NCBI GenBank assembly: GCA_037576215.1
Contig: JBANDB010000017.1
Span: forward strand, 62,001-126,000
Source of the DNA: Armillaria gallica
Taxonomy: Eukaryota > Basidiomycota > Agaricomycetes > Agaricales > Physalacriaceae
DNA length: 64,000 nucleotides
Reading direction: 5' to 3'
The translations under genes were made by a program, and so were the position numbers. This document shows positions 45,032 to 56,667 of this stretch, one piece after another (position 1 is the stretch's first letter; the number at the start of each line of letters is the position of its first letter). Under the pieces are notes generated by a model, which saw only the letters and a list, made by a program, of their open reading frames with translations, did not search any database and was not told the DNA's origin.

Positions 45032-45298
45032 TGTAAGCCCGCCCTACGATGACGCCCTTACTTACGATGACGTATATCTGACGACTGCTTCCGGACCAAT
45101 GTTTTGCTCCTGTTTTCGTCCTATTCTGCTTCCGCCTCGTATAAATACTCGCCCTCATCCATAGGACTCCCCATTCTTTCTTTCTTCCCTTCCCTCACGT
45201 AGACGTCTATACTTCTCTCTCCAATACATCCGTCGTTCACAGTATTCGCCGCCTCCCGTGAGTTTCCAGTGTTTCCTGTCCTAGAGGACAGGTTTCCA
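45032..45298 (+). repeat. 3' LTR
   Basis: 267 bp, identical by eye to the 5' LTR, and followed by CAGAT. It is preceded by the polypurine tract. Confidence 0.9.
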
Positions 45299-45303
45299 CA
45301 GAT

Positions 45304-45620
45304 ATCTCTTCGTAGTACCTTTTAATCATATTTCCTAAATCATCTGGCCTCGTCTGTTCACTTTCGTTCCTCTCGTGTCTTTGTGAACGACGTCATCCAT
45401 TCGCCGTCGTAAGCACCCTCGTCCAGCGACTTTCAGAACACCTGGCACCTCACCGCTGTCTGCTACCAAGATGCATCTACCAATGATGTCGTAAGCTCTC
45501 TCTGCAGGTTACGGAAATCCTGAGGTATCGAGGTATCTCCTCGGTCTCGGGACCATGAATATACAGCGCAAGGTGTACCAGGAGACACTGAGTCGTCTGA
45601 TCTCTCAGGTAAATAAATAA
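45304..45620. repeat. Outer end of right arm, relic family copy
   Basis: This continues the inverted-duplication homology with 9640-9895 (complement). It includes a CTCTCTGCAGG(C/T)TACGGAAAT block and GGTATCTCCTCG...GGTCTCGGGA, part of the relic family also seen at 1580-1960. Homology fades after about 45620. Confidence 0.5.
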
Positions 45621-46383
45621 ACTACATGCATTGGAAGTTTATCCGCTATCAATGATACGTATGAGGAGAAGGAGGAGGAATACTTATTCTGATGTGGACT
45701 TTTCAGAACAGTGAGTACTGGTCCTAGTTCCGAAAACTATTACCTAGGTCTAACAATAGCTTTGAACTTCATAGACGTAGACGTAAGACGCATCTGACTC
45801 GATGAAACGAGGTGTTCCAAATTTCTGAACTTAATCGCGGACTATTGTTGATGGTGCAGTTTTCCGTACATATCCTACTAAAAACCATGTTCTATGTCTT
45901 CAAGATTCGACGTTACAACACTTTCTCGGCAAAGGACTCAAGTAATTCGAATCAAAATTGGCTTCGCTTAACCCACAGCCAGGAATAAATAGCTGTCTGC
46001 CAGGGATGTTATGGTATATGGATGGGAACAGTCAGTCGCAGTGCAGCGGGCATCATAGTCAGCCATCGCGGCAAGATTTAAAGTTCATCAAAATGTTAAG
46101 TAAGGCGCCCGGCCCGTTGTCTGATCCGAAGCCTTTTTTTGGCATTTGAAGAAAACTTCCTTCCTACCTTTGCGTCGTCAGAAGTGGGCGTACCGAAGCT
46201 CTGCCTTGCATCCATGATACGTATCTCCTCAAAGCGCGATACTGACTGGATTTTTGGCAAGTAGCGAGTCGTTTGTGCTGGGACGTCTACTAGTGCCCTG
46301 CGTCGACTTGGCAGCGGCTGCGGCCGGGGGACCTTTGATGTGTGTCCATATGAGCGCTCAAAATAGATGGCTTTGGCGCCTTC
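45621..46383. other. 5' flank of RBR3
   Basis: No gene is seen. From about 45800 on, it resembles the 5' flank of RBR1 and RBR2, which indicates that RBR3 was copied with several hundred bases of upstream DNA. Confidence 0.4.
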
Positions 46384-49316
46384 ATGTCTACCACGAACTC
46401 TACGGTATGCCGCTTTTTTCTCAGAGGAGAATGCAAGTACGGGACTCGCTGTAGAAACCAGCATCCTGGTGGAACTTCTGTAAGTTTCACAGACATAATT
46501 TCACCATCGCCTCTCACTTACAAAGGTCCCAATGTCTGGAAACACAGAATATAACACAGAATAATGATGAAGATAATGGGGCTAGCCGACGGGGCCGCAC
46601 ATCGAAGAAGTCTGTGCCTCAGACTAGCCCCAACCAGCGCGTTCTTCCCGTTGTCGAAGCGCAACCAGGCCCCTGCAGAAGGGAAGAAGAACAGCGCGAA
46701 AGGGAGGAAGAACAAGTTCGAAGAGAGGAGGAAGCAAGGCAACATCAGGAAGAGGCTCGGCGGAGGAGAGAAGAAGAAGAACGTCAGCAAGAGGAGCAGC
46801 AACGTCGTCAAGAGGAGGAACAACGACGCGCTGACCAGCAGCGTCGTGTAACTGACGCCCAGGTCACTATACAGCGTGTCGTCCTCGCTGGTTCTATTGT
46901 CACATTCAGCTCTGGCCTCGCCATCGAGAACACGATCACGGGCTTCGAATCGTGCAGAATCCGCATCAAATACCTTCCCTACGACACTCGCCAGCAAGAA
47001 ATTGCAGCCTTGTTTACCCAACAAGGTCATGATGTGTCTCAGTTTCACATCGTATCTGTTAAAGAGATGCCTGGGAGAAACGGTAAACAAGAGGCGGATA
47101 TCGTCGCGAATGCCGATGTTGCACAGTCATTAGCAATTGGGCTTGAAGGCCTCGAATTCAGAGACGAGAGACTGGAATTCGAAGTTGGGGTGTTTAATGC
47201 ACCTGGTGCCATGGGCGCCCTGACACCAAGGAATGAAAACACGTTGACGATCTCATGTCGCGCACCTTCCGTCCGTTATATCGTTGAATATCCCGACATA
47301 CCTTTCTGTCGCACCAAAGTGGCGGAACTCAACGGTCGTATATGTGCCGGACGGCGGGTGAAGGTGGAAATGAACCAGCGCCTCCCCGTGCATGTCTTGC
47401 CCAACTTCCGACCAAACACTATCAAGATTAGCAACTTGCCTGATGCTGTCCCTGACGCCACTGTGACTGCCTTCGCCCAGTCTCACTTAATCCGCCGTCT
47501 CAAACCGATTAGCTTCGACACACTTCTAGCGACTCGCTCCTTACACAAGCATATCAATCGCATGGAGGGCGTCGAAATAGAGTCTTTCGATGTCACTTCC
47601 CGAGGTGATAACGAAGCTGGGGTGCTATCAATTCGTGTCCGTTTCGATACATGGGATAACGCAAAGAAGGTTCACGACGCTCTCCTCGACCGACGTTTCG
47701 ATTACATTTGTAACTCCGTGTTTTGGCTCCGGATTGCCCCTCAGGCGCTTTACACCATTACAATACCATCCGGACAGTATCGCGCTCAAGAAAACCTTTG
47801 GAAAGAGCTCCAAGGGAACATCAAAGATCGTAAAGCGTGTGACCTCATTATTCGCGAGTCCAACGATGGGAATCGCCGCATCCATGTGTCGGGGACGGTC
47901 AAGGCTGCCCTTGGTGCACTCAAGGTCCGCGTCGAAAGTTTAGCTGCTGGTGAAAAGATCGACGGCTGGCACGACCATCTAACTTATCCTCAGGCCCATC
48001 TAGTGCAAAAGATCACTGAGGCGGGCGCTTTTTTACGCTCGGATTATTGGAAGCGGACGCTCAAGCTTTACGGAGAGCCGAAAGCGGTGGAAAAGGCCAA
48101 AATAGTTGTGATGGAAGAGTTGAAGCGGCTTGCATCTCTAGAAGTCACTGTAAAGCTGCAACGTCCCTCGGTCGGATATTTTGCCCGCATCGGTCTTGCG
48201 GCAATGAGAGAAGTTTTCGGGGAAGACAATGTGGCGCTGGATATTCGTTCTGCTGAAATCATGGTTAGAGGAGGCGAGGAGGTCCGACTCCATCTTAACA
48301 ATCACATCACCGAGTCCCTCAAGCCTATCAATGTGAACGTCGCACCCGGAACCCATACATGTCCTGTATGTTACGACGATGTCTCGACACCGTTTCAACT
48401 GGTATGCGGGCACGTCTACTGCACAGGATGCATCCGACACTTCCTCACCTCTGCCGCTAAAACCGGAAATTTTCCACTTGTATGCATTGGGAACGAATCA
48501 ACCTGTGGAACACCCATTTCCATTCCCGTCATTCAAAAGTTCCTTCCACAGCCTGCCTTCAACCACCTTCTAGAAACCGTTTTCACGACACATGTTGACA
48601 AACGTCCGCAGGAGTTCAGGTACTGCAAGACGCCAGATTGTATGCAGATATACCGCAGGTCGAAAGCGGTGTCTGTTTTACGATGTCCATCTTGCTTCTC
48701 CGAGATATGTTCTTCATGTGGCGAGGATTCACATGAAAGAATGAGCTGTGAATATGCTCGCATTCATAATAACCCCGCGGAGCAGGAACGAATGAGCCAG
48801 GCATGGCTTTTGCAGCGACGTGATATCAAGCAATGCCCGACCTGCTCACGCCTCCTAGAGAAAGCGGAAGGATGCAATCATATGACGTGCCCGTTCGTGT
48901 TCAATCCTCCCATTTGTTTGAAGCTGAATAGCCTTTCTAGATGCGGAGCTCATATTTGCTGGCGCTGTATGGGAGTCTTCGACGCCGCCAACATCTATGA
49001 CCACATGAGTACCGTGCATGGAAGCATTGATGCTGACGAGCCGCAAGCTCCCAGGGTAGCGCCAGGGCAGTATGATCAAGATAGATTTGAACAAGATAGG
49101 ATTGCTCTTTATCATGCAGAGGCTATGGAGCAACGCAGGCAGGAAGAGGCTGCCCGGGTAGCGCAAGAGCAGCGTGATCAAATTAGACGGGACCAGGAAA
49201 GGATTGCTGCTGAACATGCCGAAGCTATAGAACGACGCAAGCGGGAAGAGGAGCAAGAGCGGCAGAGAGAGGAGCGAGCGGCCCAGTGGAGGAGGCAACA
49301 AGCTGAGTGGCAGTGA
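46384..49316 (+). CDS. RBR3: CCCH / RBR E3 ubiquitin ligase, shorter paralogue
   Basis: Exons 46384-46479, 46527-48892 and 48941-49316 (introns 47 and 48 nt) join to 2838 nt, 945 residues. Exon 1 encodes the conserved CCCH finger ([22 protein letters not shown]). The exons that carry fingers 2 and 3 in RBR2 are absent, and a unique Asp/Asn/Arg-rich stretch (GNTEYNTDNDEDNG) links to the coiled coil. The two RRM-like domains, RING1 (first Cys at residue 644), IBR and RING2 with AEGCNHMTC are complete. After splicing the last intron the [11 protein letters not shown] pair is restored. The tail has about two repeat units and stops early (AEWQ). The DNA after the stop still resembles the longer tails but is broken. 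It is more diverged from RBR1/RBR2 than they are from each other. Confidence 0.83.
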
Positions 49317-49818
49317 AGGGAGTAGCAAGAGGCTGATCGATTGCGTCGAGAGCTCAACAAACTACGCCAGGGCGATAATGCCTTCGTCGACAACAACCTC
49401 GTCAGCCAGCACGCTCGGAAATCCGAGCAAGCTACAGTGTGGTGATGTGATGGGCGCGTGTAGGATGTAAATCGAAAGTCGCAGTGATGTACTAAAACCT
49501 CGTCTTGCTATGTAACTGATCCAATGTACTTATACTTATCTATAATCCAATGCATCCTATCGGTCGGTGAGAACACACGTAATGAGCAGCAGGCCGACCC
49601 AGCTTCCAAAGCCAGGACCCAAACAAAGTCAAGCCTCTACGAAACTTCAATGAACGACAGATGAACCTTTCGCTGCACGGGGTACACCTCAATATCCCGC
49701 AGAGTCCGAATGCTTCGTATTGCTTCCAATATATCATCGAAGTCCACAGAAGCGATAAGCAACGTCGAATATACGTGTACCATGAAAAAATCCTACGTGT
49801 ACATTACTACAATCTTGT
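49317..49818. other. Decayed RBR3 tail and intergenic DNA
   Basis: From 49317 to about 49440 the sequence still resembles the RBR2 C-terminal coding region but has stops. About 49440-49580 matches the RBR 3' flank (GTAGGATGTAAATCG, CCAATGTACTTAT, CATCCTATCGG). The rest is the border to the conserved housekeeping block. Confidence 0.5.
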
Positions 49819-52173
49819 TCATGCCTCTTTCGATATTCTCTGAATCTCCTGCAGCCCTTCATCATGATCCCAAAACACCTCATCAGCATCAGCATCAGCA
49901 TCAGCACTCTTCACCTCTGCCACATCGTCTTCCCCCTTTTCGGCTGTACCCCGCAAAAAGGACTCCTTGATTTCCCTTTCCTCCCGCTCCCGCTCTTTCA
50001 CCTCCTCGCTGGTCTTCCACACTATTCTCTCAACAACGTGGCGAACGATGACACGCAGGAGCATATATCCGTGGGAGGCAGCAAATGCGATCAATAACGC
50101 AGTTTTCAGTAGATCCATCGTCGCGGCCTGCCCCTCGATCCCTGCAACACCAGCAGCCGAGAAGAGCTGGCTGACCTTGTCGATTGAAGAAGGTGTGGTA
50201 TTGCAATGAACCTGTGACCTGGGACAAAATAGATATACAAGCGATGCATTGGTCAACGAGGCCAGCCAAGCGAGGAAAGTGAGCGCGTCCAGCCAGGGTC
50301 CAATCGTATCAACCCTCATAGGAACGGGCCGGCGGACGTGAGTAATGATTTTGAAAGCATCCGATCGAAGCTCGAAGAAGTTGTTGACCAGCGCCATCAC
50401 TAGGATGAAAGTTTAGTATCAGGTCCTTCGTCAGGGTTTTGCCACTTACAAGGAGCCAAAGGCCATATCGTCGACCATAATGCGACATAGCCAAACTGAA
50501 TCACCATCTCGTTGTAATCCCCGAAGATATCGTACTCGGGTAAAGCAACTTCGCTGCGAACCCTTTCCAGAAATTCTCTCTCTTCGGCGCCTCCCTTTTC
50601 CTTCTCTTCTTCGAACACGACTTTCTTTTTACCCTTTGGAGATGACGTGCCCGAATTGGTTTTTCTCTTGTTTCTGTAATTTTCGACAGCGCGCAGAACG
50701 AATGGCAACCCGATTTCCATGAACGTATTCACAACCTGGTTTGTCACCGTGTAGGCAAACATCTGGTCGCGGAGGCGTCCTGGGTTGAGTTTGCGGCCAG
50801 CTGTGGTGGCATCGACCTCCCAGATGCCTGCGGTCGGTTTGTCAGGTGAATCCTCGGAGGTGTTATTGGTGTGGAAGATTTGCAACTGTACAAACTGCAT
50901 GACGCCTTCACCAAACGGCACGTAGACGAACGCGCTCAATGCAAGACCGAGATATGCAACAAGGGAAGTCAGGACAAAGGTTTTTAGACTAAGTGAAGAG
51001 ATGTAGGAAGAATGATGTGCATGGTTTTCCCATGCTGTGAACTTGGTGGCTATCACTTGGTAGACAGCCAGTAAACGTGGGACAAGAATCGCAAATAAAA
51101 TGGTAGGACTGAGACTCTGGAGAAAACCCGTTAATGAGGTCACCAACATATACACTAGACTCACAATGTACTTGTGTCCGGGACCTGTATACAATTGCGT
51201 GACGAAGGCTTCAAACACGAAAATAGCAGTCAAGAGGGCAACAAGGACGCCAGCGAATAGTAAGATTATTGGAAGGCTTGCAAGCATTCGAAGGTCTCGC
51301 TGCCACCATGAGAAATTGGGATTGTACTGGGCACGCCGTTTTTCTACACGGAAGGAACCTCGCGTTCCGAATCGGAGGGAGACAATGCGCTCCTGGACGC
51401 GCCACCATTCGACGAACGTGACTGACCACAGAAGAAGCAAGGAGGAGTACACAGGTGAATAAGGCGAGCCAAAGAAGTAGAAGGCAGGACCAAGGATAGC
51501 CGGAATTATGAGGGCGCGAGTGTAGGAGTGGAGGAACGAGAAGTAGAGAGCCACAGAGTCGCCAAACTAAAACGGGTCAGTTAATTTGACCTGCTAGTAA
51601 TGAAGACGTACTTGATCCCGTATTCTATCGTCCGAGACTGAAGCAATCTTTCGACTCTTCCATGTATGTTTCCATTGCTCGTTGAAGTTCCGGTCATGCA
51701 AGCACATAACAGACTCTACGAGATCCCATTGGGAGGTTCCTGGTGTGATTCCCAAACCGCCGTCAATGGGCATCGACGTTATGTATGAATGCACTAGACG
51801 AAGACGATCTGAAATACTCAGCGGCGGTAACTGAGCGCCAGATTTGATGGGTGTCGTCGGGAGGCCGGAGAGAAAATCTGAATGCCTGGCAGTCGATGAA
51901 CATCACGCCGAAGGCTACGACAGGTGAAATGACATACCGCTCTCTCTTAACTAAGTTCGTAACCAAACCTTCAGGACAGTATACAAAGATAAGCAGATGC
52001 CCAAGGGCTTCTCCCCTCCTGGCTACCGCTCGAAGACCACCGTACTTCAATGTCTCAAGGAGGCGGGCATACTGCTGCTCTGCTTTCTGGGCGTCGTCGC
52101 GAATTTGCTGTTTCGACAGAGCAATTTTCTGGGAGGCCCTGAATGTGACGACGAGATCGACCTGAGGTGGCAT
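49819..52173 (-). CDS. TMEM16/anoctamin family membrane protein (Ist2-like)
   Basis: Exons 52173-51938, 51885-51612, 51566-50450 and 50399-49819 (introns 52, 45 and 50 nt) join to 2208 nt, 735 residues. The N-terminal cytosolic domain (MPPQVDLVVTFRAS, KYGGLRAVARRGEALGHLLIFVYCPEGLVTNLVKRER, DRLRLVHSYITSMP..GGLGI) is typical of fungal anoctamins. The membrane region starts at FGDSVALYFSFLHSYTRALIIPAILGPAFYFFG, with several further helices (LASLPIILLFAGVLVALLTAIFVFEAF, LVYMLVTSLTGFLQSLSPTILF) and EMVIQFGYVALWSTIWPLAP. The C-terminus is Lys/Glu then Asp/Ala-rich. Yeast Ist2 tethers cortical ER to the plasma membrane, and other TMEM16 proteins are lipid scramblases. Which applies here is not decided by sequence. 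It is divergent from eIF2B-beta (166 bp). Confidence 0.9.
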
Positions 52174-52339
52174 TAGCGAGGATGATGGTGGTTCGGTACA
52201 GGGAGGCAGCTCAACCTCCCTGACGCGTGTCTATAAGCGATGATGGGTGAATGATGTCGTTGGTGCCTCAATCGGGGCCCATTCCAAACGGGGATAGCCG
52301 AAAACTGACTCGTCCTCAACGTTCTGCACGTCCTCCACG
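52174..52339. promoter_or_regulatory. Divergent promoter, TMEM16 / eIF2B-beta
   Basis: 166 bp lie between the two start codons on opposite strands. No TATA box stands out, as expected for housekeeping genes. Confidence 0.5.
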
Positions 52340-53748
52340 ATGACCTCCGATGCTGGCGACCAACGCATCGTCGAAAGTCTTGCACTGCGGCTACGACGGC
52401 GGTCAGTGCTTACAGGAAACGGTTTTGCTTCTCTCTCATGATTCAACAGACAAGTCGTCGGTTCACGCGCATCTGCTCTCGAAACTCTACTGGTAATACG
52501 TCAAGTTGTCGCCAAAGCACGGTTCTCTAATTTTGAACAACTCGTGGACATCATTCGCTCTGTGGGCCGAAGACTCGTGGAGGCGCAGCCAAAAGGTTTG
52601 TGCGTTGTTGTGTCATTACACTGAGTTTCATTAAATTCATGCCCATAGAACACTCCGTTGGTAATACCGTGCGGAAGGTTCTGCATCATATTCGAGAGGA
52701 ATACCATACCGCTACAAAAGGGACGACGGCCTCAATACCCGAATCATTTTCAATAGCGAAATTCGTTCTGCAGGGGCAGCCGCGGAAGCATATCACCATC
52801 ACAAAAGCAGAAACGAAAGGCACGCTCAAGGAGGATGATCCAACAGATCCCGACTCATTTGCACGAGGACTAAAACCTGTCCTCATGGAAGCCATTCAAG
52901 ATATATTTGACGAGCTGGAAACTGTGTACGACAACGTGTCAAAAAATGCCAAGGATCATATACATTCAGAGTAAGAGCATCGTTCCATGCACGACTTGAT
53001 ACTAAACTTGCTTCCAGCGAAATCATTCTTACTCTCGGCGCGTCAAGGACCGTAGAGACCTTCCTCAAGACTGCCGCACATTATCGAAAATACACTGTCA
53101 TAGTCGCCGAGACAGCACCAACGTACGTACCAAGTCTTCTACACAATCTCGCCTTACTAACCTCTGTTTTCTAGTTACGGCGGCCGCGATTTAGCTGCAT
53201 CCCTCTCGTCCGCGGGTATCTCAACGTTCCTAGTCCCCGATTCATCAATCTTTGCCCTAATGTCTCGAGTCAACAAAGTCATCCTCGGTGCCCACGCAAT
53301 CCTCGCAAACGGTGGCATGTTTGCCACATCTGGTGCACAAATAGCCGCCACCGCAGCGCGAGCTCATAGCACCCCCGTTGTTGTCTGTGCAGGTCAATTC
53401 AAAGTAACCCCACTTTGGAATCTCTACCACGAATACGGAGCTTTGGATTTCTCCGATCCCAGTAAGGTTCTCGGGTTTGAGGAAGGTGATTTGGTGGACA
53501 AGGTGAACGTTGTCAACCCATTCTATGACTACGTTTGTCCGGAATTGGTCGATGCGTATATCACGAACGAGTCAGTGAACTATCTCTCTAGAGTGTGATG
53601 CATACTGATACTTTTCACGCAGTGGCGATCATCCTCCATCATCAATATATCGGTCAGTCGCTGCTTTTTTATTCCCGTCTCTGACTCATCCAACTACCCC
53701 ACCAGGCTACTCAAAGAAACCTACGACGACGAAGATACAGTACTATAG
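52340..53748 (+). CDS. GCD7: Translation initiation factor eIF2B, beta subunit
   Basis: Seven exons (52340-52401, 52450-52595, 52649-52970, 53018-53122, 53175-53570, 53623-53652, 53706-53748; introns 48, 53, 47, 52, 52 and 53 nt) join to 1104 nt, 367 residues. It belongs to the eIF2B alpha/beta/delta family: an N-terminal helical part ([50 protein letters not shown]), then a Rossmann-like domain ([80 protein letters not shown]). The complex exchanges GDP for GTP on eIF2 and is the target of general amino-acid control. The length is close to yeast Gcd7 (381). Exon 6 is only 30 nt. Confidence 0.93.
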
Positions 53749-53825
53749 ATCCGACGATACATTACAGCAGCCAGTCATCCTATATCAGTATAATTAGAGT
53801 AGTGCTAGTGTTGTATACCATCCGA

Positions 53826-56667
53826 CTATTTCTTGAGAATATCGAAGAAGGCCTCTTGTGGAAGCTCCACCGTTCCGACCTTCTTCATCCTTCGCTTCCC
53901 TTCCTTTTGATTATCTAGATGCTTCATTTTCCGCTCATAATGACCTACCCAACGTCAGTTCTTCGTAGTCTTACTGTCAAGTACTACGACGCACCTCCGT
54001 ACAGTCCCGCGGTGACATCAGCCCTCATGGCAGAGAGGGTTTCTCTGGCGATTACTTTTTTACCGATCGCTGCCTGGATGGGGACTTCAAAAAGCTGCCG
54101 AGGAATTACTTTATCTATTCCGGATTGAGCCAGAATAAACATCAGGAATGCATCAGGGACTTACGAAGCTTCTTAACCCAGGCGCGACCGATCTTGTCCT
54201 GTGCGGATTTATGGACAACCAGCGCAAGGGCATCGACAGGCTTGCCGTTCAGTAAGAAAACCATCTAAATAACTGACGTAAGTACTCGTTTGCACAGGCG
54301 CCTTTGGTCTTCTCACCTTGGCCAGATCACTCTTCTGATATCCAGCATCCTCGTAACTATCAAAGATTGCACGGTCAAGACCGAGCTGAAAATAAAGTAG
54401 AAGATACACGCACTCAAAACTGGCGAACCCAGATGTCCGGCTCTTCAGCTGATCGAAAAAGTCGGTTACGATCTCGCTTAGAGGCATGACACAAGTGATG
54501 ATAACCCTCGACGACGCCAGACCCGAACCAGCATCCAGATACCTGTGATCTAGGTTCTCGGCTCGATGAATGAAACACAAGTCCGTGATCTCCCCAAAGT
54601 ATTCTAGACTGAACTGTCAGAAAGTTCGTCAGTCCGCAAGGAAGCATTCTTACCTTCCGGAGCGATTATACTCGCACTAACAACGGGCTCTTGAACCTCC
54701 TTGACCTTGCCCATGCTTTCGGCAATGTCTGGGAACTCCGTCGGGTTACTGATGAAGTAGTCATTGCCCTTTGTCGGGATTACCTTGAACGGGACCGTCG
54801 GAGCCGTGATGATGATGTTTGCGTCGTATTCGTCCTCCAGACGCTGCCGGAAAACGTCCATGTGCAAGGTCCCCAAGAAACCCAGACGGCAGCCCTGCCC
54901 TAGAGCAGAGGAAGATTCACGTTGTATGGTTATGCTTCTGTCGGTAAGAGTAAGCTAGGGAAAAGTGTCAACGAAATGATGAAGTCTTTATACGAGGAAG
55001 AAAGATACCCGCTTGATGGATTCTTCAAGCTTCGGGAAGTCGCTACTGTCTACTGGGAAAACCCCAGCATAAACCATAGCTTTCGATGGCTTGAAACCAG
55101 GCATAGGCTCAACGGGTGTACCATGGCGATGTAATGTGTCCCCGATGTGAGCTAGTCTGTATAAGACACTGGCAACGACAGGCATTAGATCAACATCACT
55201 GACCTTCTGACGATTCCTTCATGTTGCAAGCAATATACCCTACCTGCCCGGGGTACAGACCATTTGTGGGGATTTCTTCCGGGTGCATTATCCCTACTTC
55301 TGTGATATCATATTTTTTCCGTGTGTGGCATGAAGATATTCTGTCGCCTAGACGGCTTCAGTCTAGACAAAATGGCACGCATTCCAAGAAAGTCACCTTT
55401 TCGTAGAAGTCCTCCTTGTACGCTAATCAAGGAAATGACACCTCTGTAACGATCGTACCTGAAAATATTCAATACGTTGTGTCGGCTCATGAAAACAAGA
55501 AAACACACACAGAGAATCAAAAAGAAATGCTTTCAGCGGCGCATTTTGATCTCCCGCTGGTGGGGGTATTCGCTCGATGACAGCTTTCAAGACTTCCTCT
55601 ACACCTTTCCCCGTCTTGGCCGATATGTGTAGAATATCTGTCGGGTCAATCCCAAAGGCAGCTTCCATCTGTGCAGCCATGAGCTCTGGTTGTGCGGCAG
55701 GCAGGTCGATCTACGGGGCCAATTATCGGTACCAATTCGCAGTCCGAGGCAAGGCTCTCACCTTGTTCAGAACAGGGATAATCTTGAGCCCTCGTTCTTT
55801 TGCTATATGGAAAACAGATATTGACTGTGCTTGCACTCCCTGACTGGCATCAACCTGGGAAAATGTGAGACGGGGATGTTAAGACAATGGATGTAGCCCA
55901 TACCAGCAACAAAGCTCCCTGACACGCAGCCAACGACCGAGAGACCTCCCACGCGAAATCTACGTGTCCCTTGCAGACTTTTAGTGAAGCAAAGAACAAG
56001 ATAGTTGTAGCACCTCACTGGAGTATCGATAAGGTTTAATAAGTGCATTTTTTCTTCGTGCTTGTGGAACATACTGGCCGTTTGGGCTTTCACTGTGCGC
56101 GTAAATAGTAAGTCTTCTGAACGCTAGAAGAAAAATGGGCAGCACCAGTGATTCCTCGCTCTCTTTCCACCTTCAGTTTATCCAAAACCTGCTCATTCTT
56201 CCCTGTCCGCTTCTTTTGAATCGTCCCGGTAAGCTGGGAAGGACACGTAAGGAAATAGAATTCTTGCATCCAGTAGGGAAATGGGAACCTCTAAGAGCCT
56301 AGTGCATCATGTCAGGTCAATGAAAGAGTAGGGCAAACAGGAACAGACCTATCGGCAAGCGTTGACTTTCCATGATCTGGGCATGAGTGTCACCATGTCG
56401 CTCCGTAAGGCCATAAGATGACACTGGCTCACCGATGTGTGCTATTATGGAGAAATTACTACAAGAATAGCTTCATTTATCATAATCCTTGCTCTCGTAG
56501 TATGAGGCCTACCGTATGGCGTCGCAAGCAAAATCCTCCATGCGAATTGGCACCTCGGGATTTCTGGCGGCGTTCCATGAGGAACTGGTGCTGAAGAGAC
56601 GATGGTTGCCAGGCGAAACAACCCGCAGGCAGGCGGATCGCCATATGTATACCAAATTCATCGACAT
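53826..56667 (-). CDS. GUF1: Mitochondrial translation factor GUF1 (LepA/EF4)
   Basis: This is a multi-exon GTPase. The N-terminal exons are 56667-56513, 56458-56433, 56376-56349, 56298-56289 (10 nt), 56234-56146 and from 56092 onward, with introns of 50-56 nt. The N-terminus ([30 protein letters not shown]) looks like a mitochondrial presequence. After it come [30 protein letters not shown] (G1), [17 protein letters not shown] (G2), LIDTPGHVDF (G3), NKIDLP (G4) and SAKTGKG (G5). LepA-specific parts follow ([61 protein letters not shown]). GUF1/LepA back-translocates or remodels stalled mitochondrial ribosomes. It ends tail-to-tail with eIF2B-beta (77 bp between stops). Confidence 0.92.

Larger units (their letters stand above)
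39465..45303 (+). mobile_element. Ty3-type LTR retrotransposon (chromovirus), recent
   Basis: The element spans 39470-45298 (5829 bp). LTRs of 267 bp (39470-39736 and 45032-45298) begin TGTAAGC, end TTTCCA and look identical over their whole length. The 5-bp target duplication CAGAT flanks it (39465-39469 and 45299-45303). A purine tract AACGGGGAGGG (45021-45031) precedes the 3' LTR. The order Gag, protease, RT, RNase H, integrase, chromodomain places it in the chromovirus branch. The left arm of the inverted duplication has the empty site. No standard tRNA primer-binding site (TGG...) follows the 5' LTR. Confidence 0.93.
28480..45620. repeat. Right arm of large inverted duplication
   Basis: This is the mirror image of 9640-22340, with the order CC2, UMA2, RBR2, SSP2, SSP1 and opposite strands. 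It is longer only because the Ty3 element (39470-45298) was inserted into it. The sequence before the element (TTTTAGGAAGAGCAATCAGAT) and after it (ATCTCTTCGTAGTACC) is contiguous, with small changes, in the left arm at about 9900-9945. Confidence 0.8.

Noticed and set aside
49870..49910. ATCAGC tandem repeat near the TMEM16 3' end
   Set aside because: It is the coding sequence of an Ala/Asp run in the protein tail, not a separate element.
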